DNA of 64,000 nt from Chamaecrista fasciculata (lineage: Eukaryota; Streptophyta; Magnoliopsida; Fabales; Fabaceae), in assembly GCA_003254925.1 (NCBI GenBank), contig QANZ01028546.1:1-64000 (forward strand), read 5' to 3'. Of the stretch, positions 60,274-64,000 are shown in pieces (position 1 is the first letter of the stretch; the number at the start of each line of letters is the position of its first letter). The notes beneath the pieces are model-generated. The model did no database searches. It was not told the origin of the DNA and saw only the letters and a list, made by a program, of their open reading frames with translations. Both the position numbers and the translations under genes were made by a program.

Positions 60274-63200
60274 ATGTTGAGTATTCTAAGGCAGAAAGTG
60301 TGTGCCGGAGGGCTTCCTGGGACGGTAAGCTATTCGCTATTCGTCTTTTGATTTCATTTCACGCAATTTACCATTTTTGTTTCCATCATAATACTGTGTC
60401 AATCTTGCAGTCTATTCGTCCTGCGGTTTCCGCGCTAAGAACTTACTCTTCATCGGGAAAACAGGTAGTGTTTCGTATGTTCTTACTTTCTTTTATTGCG
60501 CATGCTTGTTCCCTCTACCGATCCCTTTTCCATGGAAAAATGGCATACTCATATTTTGACCACCTCGGATTGATCATTCTATTTGTTGAGGTTTATTTAT
60601 TGTGAAATGATTAAATATGCAGATGACAGTGAGAGAGGCCCTGAACTCGGCACTTGATGAGGAAATGTCAGCTGATCATAGAGTCTTCTTGATGGGTGAA
60701 GAGGTAATGAAATTGAAAGTGGCCCATTTATATTCTCTCTTTTGTTCTTTTCGGTGGTCTTTTACCCTTTCATCTGCTGACTTTCGGTATATATATGTGC
60801 AGGTTGGGGAGTATCAGGGTGCATACAAGGTTATAAATGGATTCACCGTTTTTGACGATATTTCTATGCAATCTGTGGATTTGATTAAATTGATAATCTA
60901 ATATTCATATTTTTCCTCTATTCCCTTTACAGATATCCAAGGGGCTTCTGGAGAAGTATGGTCCGGAGAGGGTTCTTGATACTCCAATCACTGAGGTTTT
61001 TTCTGTTACCAAGACTTACTATTGCTAGTTCTTCACTCCTTTGATACTTCTGTAGTCACTGACGCAAGTGCTTAACCATGTCATCTCCCTGGTCCTTTTA
61101 TATGTACAAAACTATGTTTTCATTGTAAATGTGTTGTGTTTTTATTTTTCCAAAACTCTCAATAAAGTAATATTAATTCGGTAATTCCTGTTCTTTGGCC
61201 AGTTTTGGATCATAGTAATTGTCAAATGAAAACAATCTAGAATTTTCTTATGTTAGTTAAAGAATGATTGGAACTAATTGGTTTTGTTTCAATTCATAGA
61301 AAGAATAGCTTTCAATGTTTGTTTTGTAGACTTTTCTTGGCTTAAGTCTCATCTTAATTTTGACACTTTAATATTCCATCTGTGGATAATCTCAAGAATC
61401 AATGTTGGTTTATATCATCTGTTTGTCACTTCTAATGCAGGCTGGGTTTGCTGGGATAGGAGTTGGTGCTGCTTACTATGGTCTAAGGCCTGTTGTGGAG
61501 TTCATGACATTTAACTTCTCCATGCAGGTTAGAGTTTCTCTAGCTTCATAGTGCTGCTTCCTTCTCAAATTGAATGCGCACTTGGATGAGTTGCTGCACC
61601 CCATGATTTTTGAGTTTGACCAACTTTATGTTTTGTAAAGTTTGCTTAAATCTTCCCTCTGATATAGAAAAATGGAAGAAGATAGAACCTGTCTAATTCT
61701 GTATGGTAATCATGTTAATGTGCTAAAGTCTCCAAACTCCAATGTTTAATTTTAGGGGCACAACCTTGGGCTTTCCCGTGAGACTTAGATGTAAAGCTGT
61801 AGATTTTTTGTTATGAAGCGTGTATTTGACCTCTTTGATAAACCATTACCATACATAAAGAATAGGGATGGTTGTATACTTAATTATTTGCGGCAGAAAT
61901 ATGGTTTGTTGATTTTATGAATCAAGTTTATATTCTCTGGGTCATATGAATCAATAAATTTTGTTTGGACACGTGATATATTAATGTGGAGTGCTTTTGC
62001 TTCTCATATTTTATTGCTTTCCTGATCAATTAGTATATTTAACTATATATCATGTTTGAAGACGATATAATCTCTTATGTTATATGCTCACATGATGCAC
62101 ACTTAACGTTTCCCTCACTTCAATAGTGTCTTCCTTGAATTGTACTTGCTATCTTTCCTTTTTTTGATTTCCATTGGGTGGCATCATGGGAGTGAGAAAC
62201 GATTGTGCTTGATTTTCAGTCTAGTTAGGAGAGATGAGGCTATGGAGTATTTCTCTTGAAACTCCAATTCTTTCTTTCTTCTTGTCATGTGCTCTGATAC
62301 CTAATTTTGGGCATCATTTGTTAATTGTTACATATATTTCTGCATTTTCATGGTTCACTAGTGGTGTTTTAACTCAGACACAGACATGGACATGATGTTG
62401 GAAAAATATATATTTTAAAGCTTTTTATTTTATTGCTGATATACTTCTAGAGAAAAATACAACCAGCTTTATTCTATATCATAATTATCTTACATTTTTA
62501 AATCAAATCTAATAGATCGAAAGTTATTACTCTATATTATTCTAATTTTTGTGTAGACCAATTTAGGAAATGACTCTAATTTTCTCATCTAGTTTGGGTT
62601 TCCTTTGATTTCTACTTATATTTTAGTCTCCCCCCCTCCTTTTTTTTGGAGTTGATCCTGCCTCAGCCTCAGAGCTTATTAATATTTTTTTCTTAATATA
62701 ACTTTGACACATTCATATGTGCGTTGGATTCTTGTTGACAGTGTTGTCATGGTGTTGGTATCTGACATATGACACACCTGAAGATAGGTGTGTCTGTGCT
62801 TTATAGGTTGTGATCTGTTTTATTCCACTCACTTTCTCATTGTTTTTAACTTGTGTTGTAGGCAATAGATCACATCATCAATTCTGCTGCAAAGTCAAAC
62901 TATATGTCTGCTGGGCAAATATCTGTACCTATTGTCTTTAGAGGACCCAATGGTGCTGCTGCTGGAGTTGGTGCTCAGCACTCTCAAGTATGGTTCCTTG
63001 AGTTTTCTTTATCATAAATGCCATCAGTAGCCTGTGGTTTTTTCCCCTTTACGTCCTTATTGCTAATTGTTTGAGTGGGTCATGTCCTATTGAGTACATA
63101 TGGTACAGTTTCATTTGCGTCTTTCTGTATGCCTTAAAACTTTCTGCTTTTGTATGCAGTGTTATGCAGGGTGGTATGGCTCGTGCCCTGGTTTGAAGGT

Positions 63201-63933
63201 TTTGGCACCATATTCATCAGAAGATGCTCGTGGTTTACTAAAAGCTGCTATTAGGGACCCTGATCCTGTTGTTTTCCTTGAAAATGAGTTGTTGTAAGCT
63301 GTCAATTGCTTGGACTGGTTCATGAATGTGAAAACTTGAAATATTTTTCTGTTTCATTTCATGTTTTTAAAAATGTTTAATTTGACTTAAGTTTCATATT
63401 GTAGATATGGTGAGTCATTCCCTGTTTCAGATGAAGTTCTTGATTCAAGCTTTTGCCTTCCCATTGGGAAAGCCAAGGTAATTTAGTTATCTTTGTTGCA
63501 CAAGTCATTCATTAGCAATGCTCCTTGGGGTTGCACTTGTCCCTGTTTGCTTAATTTGTTTTATTTTGAACAGATTGAAAGAGAAGGGAAAGATGTTACT
63601 ATTACAGCTTTTTCAAAAATGGTTGGCTATGCTCTCAAGGTTTGTGCACCCCAAGACTCTTCGGCACTACAGTGATTTGTTGTCTTCTATTGCTTTGTGT
63701 TCAAATATATCATTAGATGATAAATATGGGTTTCAGATACAGACTGATCTCTTGCATTTAAATGGTAAATAATAGAGGGGAAGAACCATTCATGTAAAAT
63801 GTGGTGTTCTAAACTTTTTAAGATAAGTTGAGTCACCCTACTTCATCCAAAAAAAAATAGGACATTAGAAATAACTCTTTCATTTGGTGTTCAGGCTGCT
63901 GAGATATTGTCAAAGGAAGGAATCAGTGCTGAG
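60274..63933 (+). CDS. PDHB: Mitochondrial pyruvate dehydrogenase E1 beta subunit (5' part)
   Basis: Eleven exons lie in the window: 60274-60324, 60411-60464, 60623-60703, 60803-60829, 60933-60995, 61441-61527, 62862-62987, 63160-63293, 63405-63477, 63574-63639 and 63895-63933. All have GT-AG borders and keep one frame for 267 codons. The gene continues past the right edge, and the last roughly 95 residues (transketolase C-terminal domain) are missing. Residues 1-35 form an Arg/Ser-rich mitochondrial targeting peptide. [15 protein letters not shown] starts the mature protein. [59 protein letters not shown] and LENELLYGE are hallmark pyrimidine-domain motifs; the Glu of the GEEVG/TPITE region helps activate thiamine diphosphate. 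With E1 alpha it decarboxylates pyruvate in the mitochondrial PDH complex. It matches Arabidopsis At5g50850 (MAB1) better than the plastid form. Confidence 0.95.
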
Positions 63934-64000
63934 GTAAGCCTTGCACAAATTATAGAGAACATGAGGGTTTCTCCCGCTCTTTCTTTGTATAACATATATT

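Overview
The window is nuclear DNA from a flowering plant, most likely a eudicot. Genes have short exons, AT-rich GT-AG introns and proteins that match Arabidopsis-type families closely. The spaces between genes are very AT-rich and full of miniature DNA transposons, SINEs and LTR-element remnants. Nothing prokaryotic, plastid or mitochondrial was seen.

Six protein-coding genes can be modelled. In order they are: a PBS1-type receptor-like cytoplasmic kinase (1568-5611, +); a clade III SWEET sugar transporter (11494-12768, -); a peroxisomal dienoyl-CoA isomerase, DCI1 (25246-26997, +); a VNI2/NAC083-like NAC transcription factor (45008-45928, +); a small basic 80-residue protein in two coding exons joined by a probable GC-AG intron (49191-51278, -); and the 5' three quarters of the mitochondrial pyruvate dehydrogenase E1 beta gene (60274 to past the right edge, +). 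They look like independent housekeeping, defence and transport genes, not a cluster or pathway.

The two longest gene-free stretches (about 12.5 kb before DCI1 and 18 kb after it) are made largely of repeats. Insertions with visible target-site duplications include hAT-like elements (8-bp duplications at 30.6, 32.5 and 39.9 kb), Mutator-like fold-back elements (9-bp duplications at 41.8 and 58.4 kb), two tRNA-derived SINEs (24.4 and 32.0 kb), an LTR solo copy (52.5 kb) and a shortened Ty1/copia element (6.5 kb). A TRIM-like element at 9.7-10.5 kb carries a nested MITE.

The most unusual structures are two long inverted repeats. One (53929-55073) has arms of about 400 bp carrying serine O-acetyltransferase gene fragments, the layout of a captured-gene transposon able to make hairpin RNA. 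The other (17547-17983) is a near-perfect 184-bp-arm palindrome with a small MITE at its centre. A 42-bp tandem array (55.5 kb), a cluster of short palindromes (57.2 kb) and the conserved-looking small gene also deserve a second look. No clearly new multi-gene system was found.
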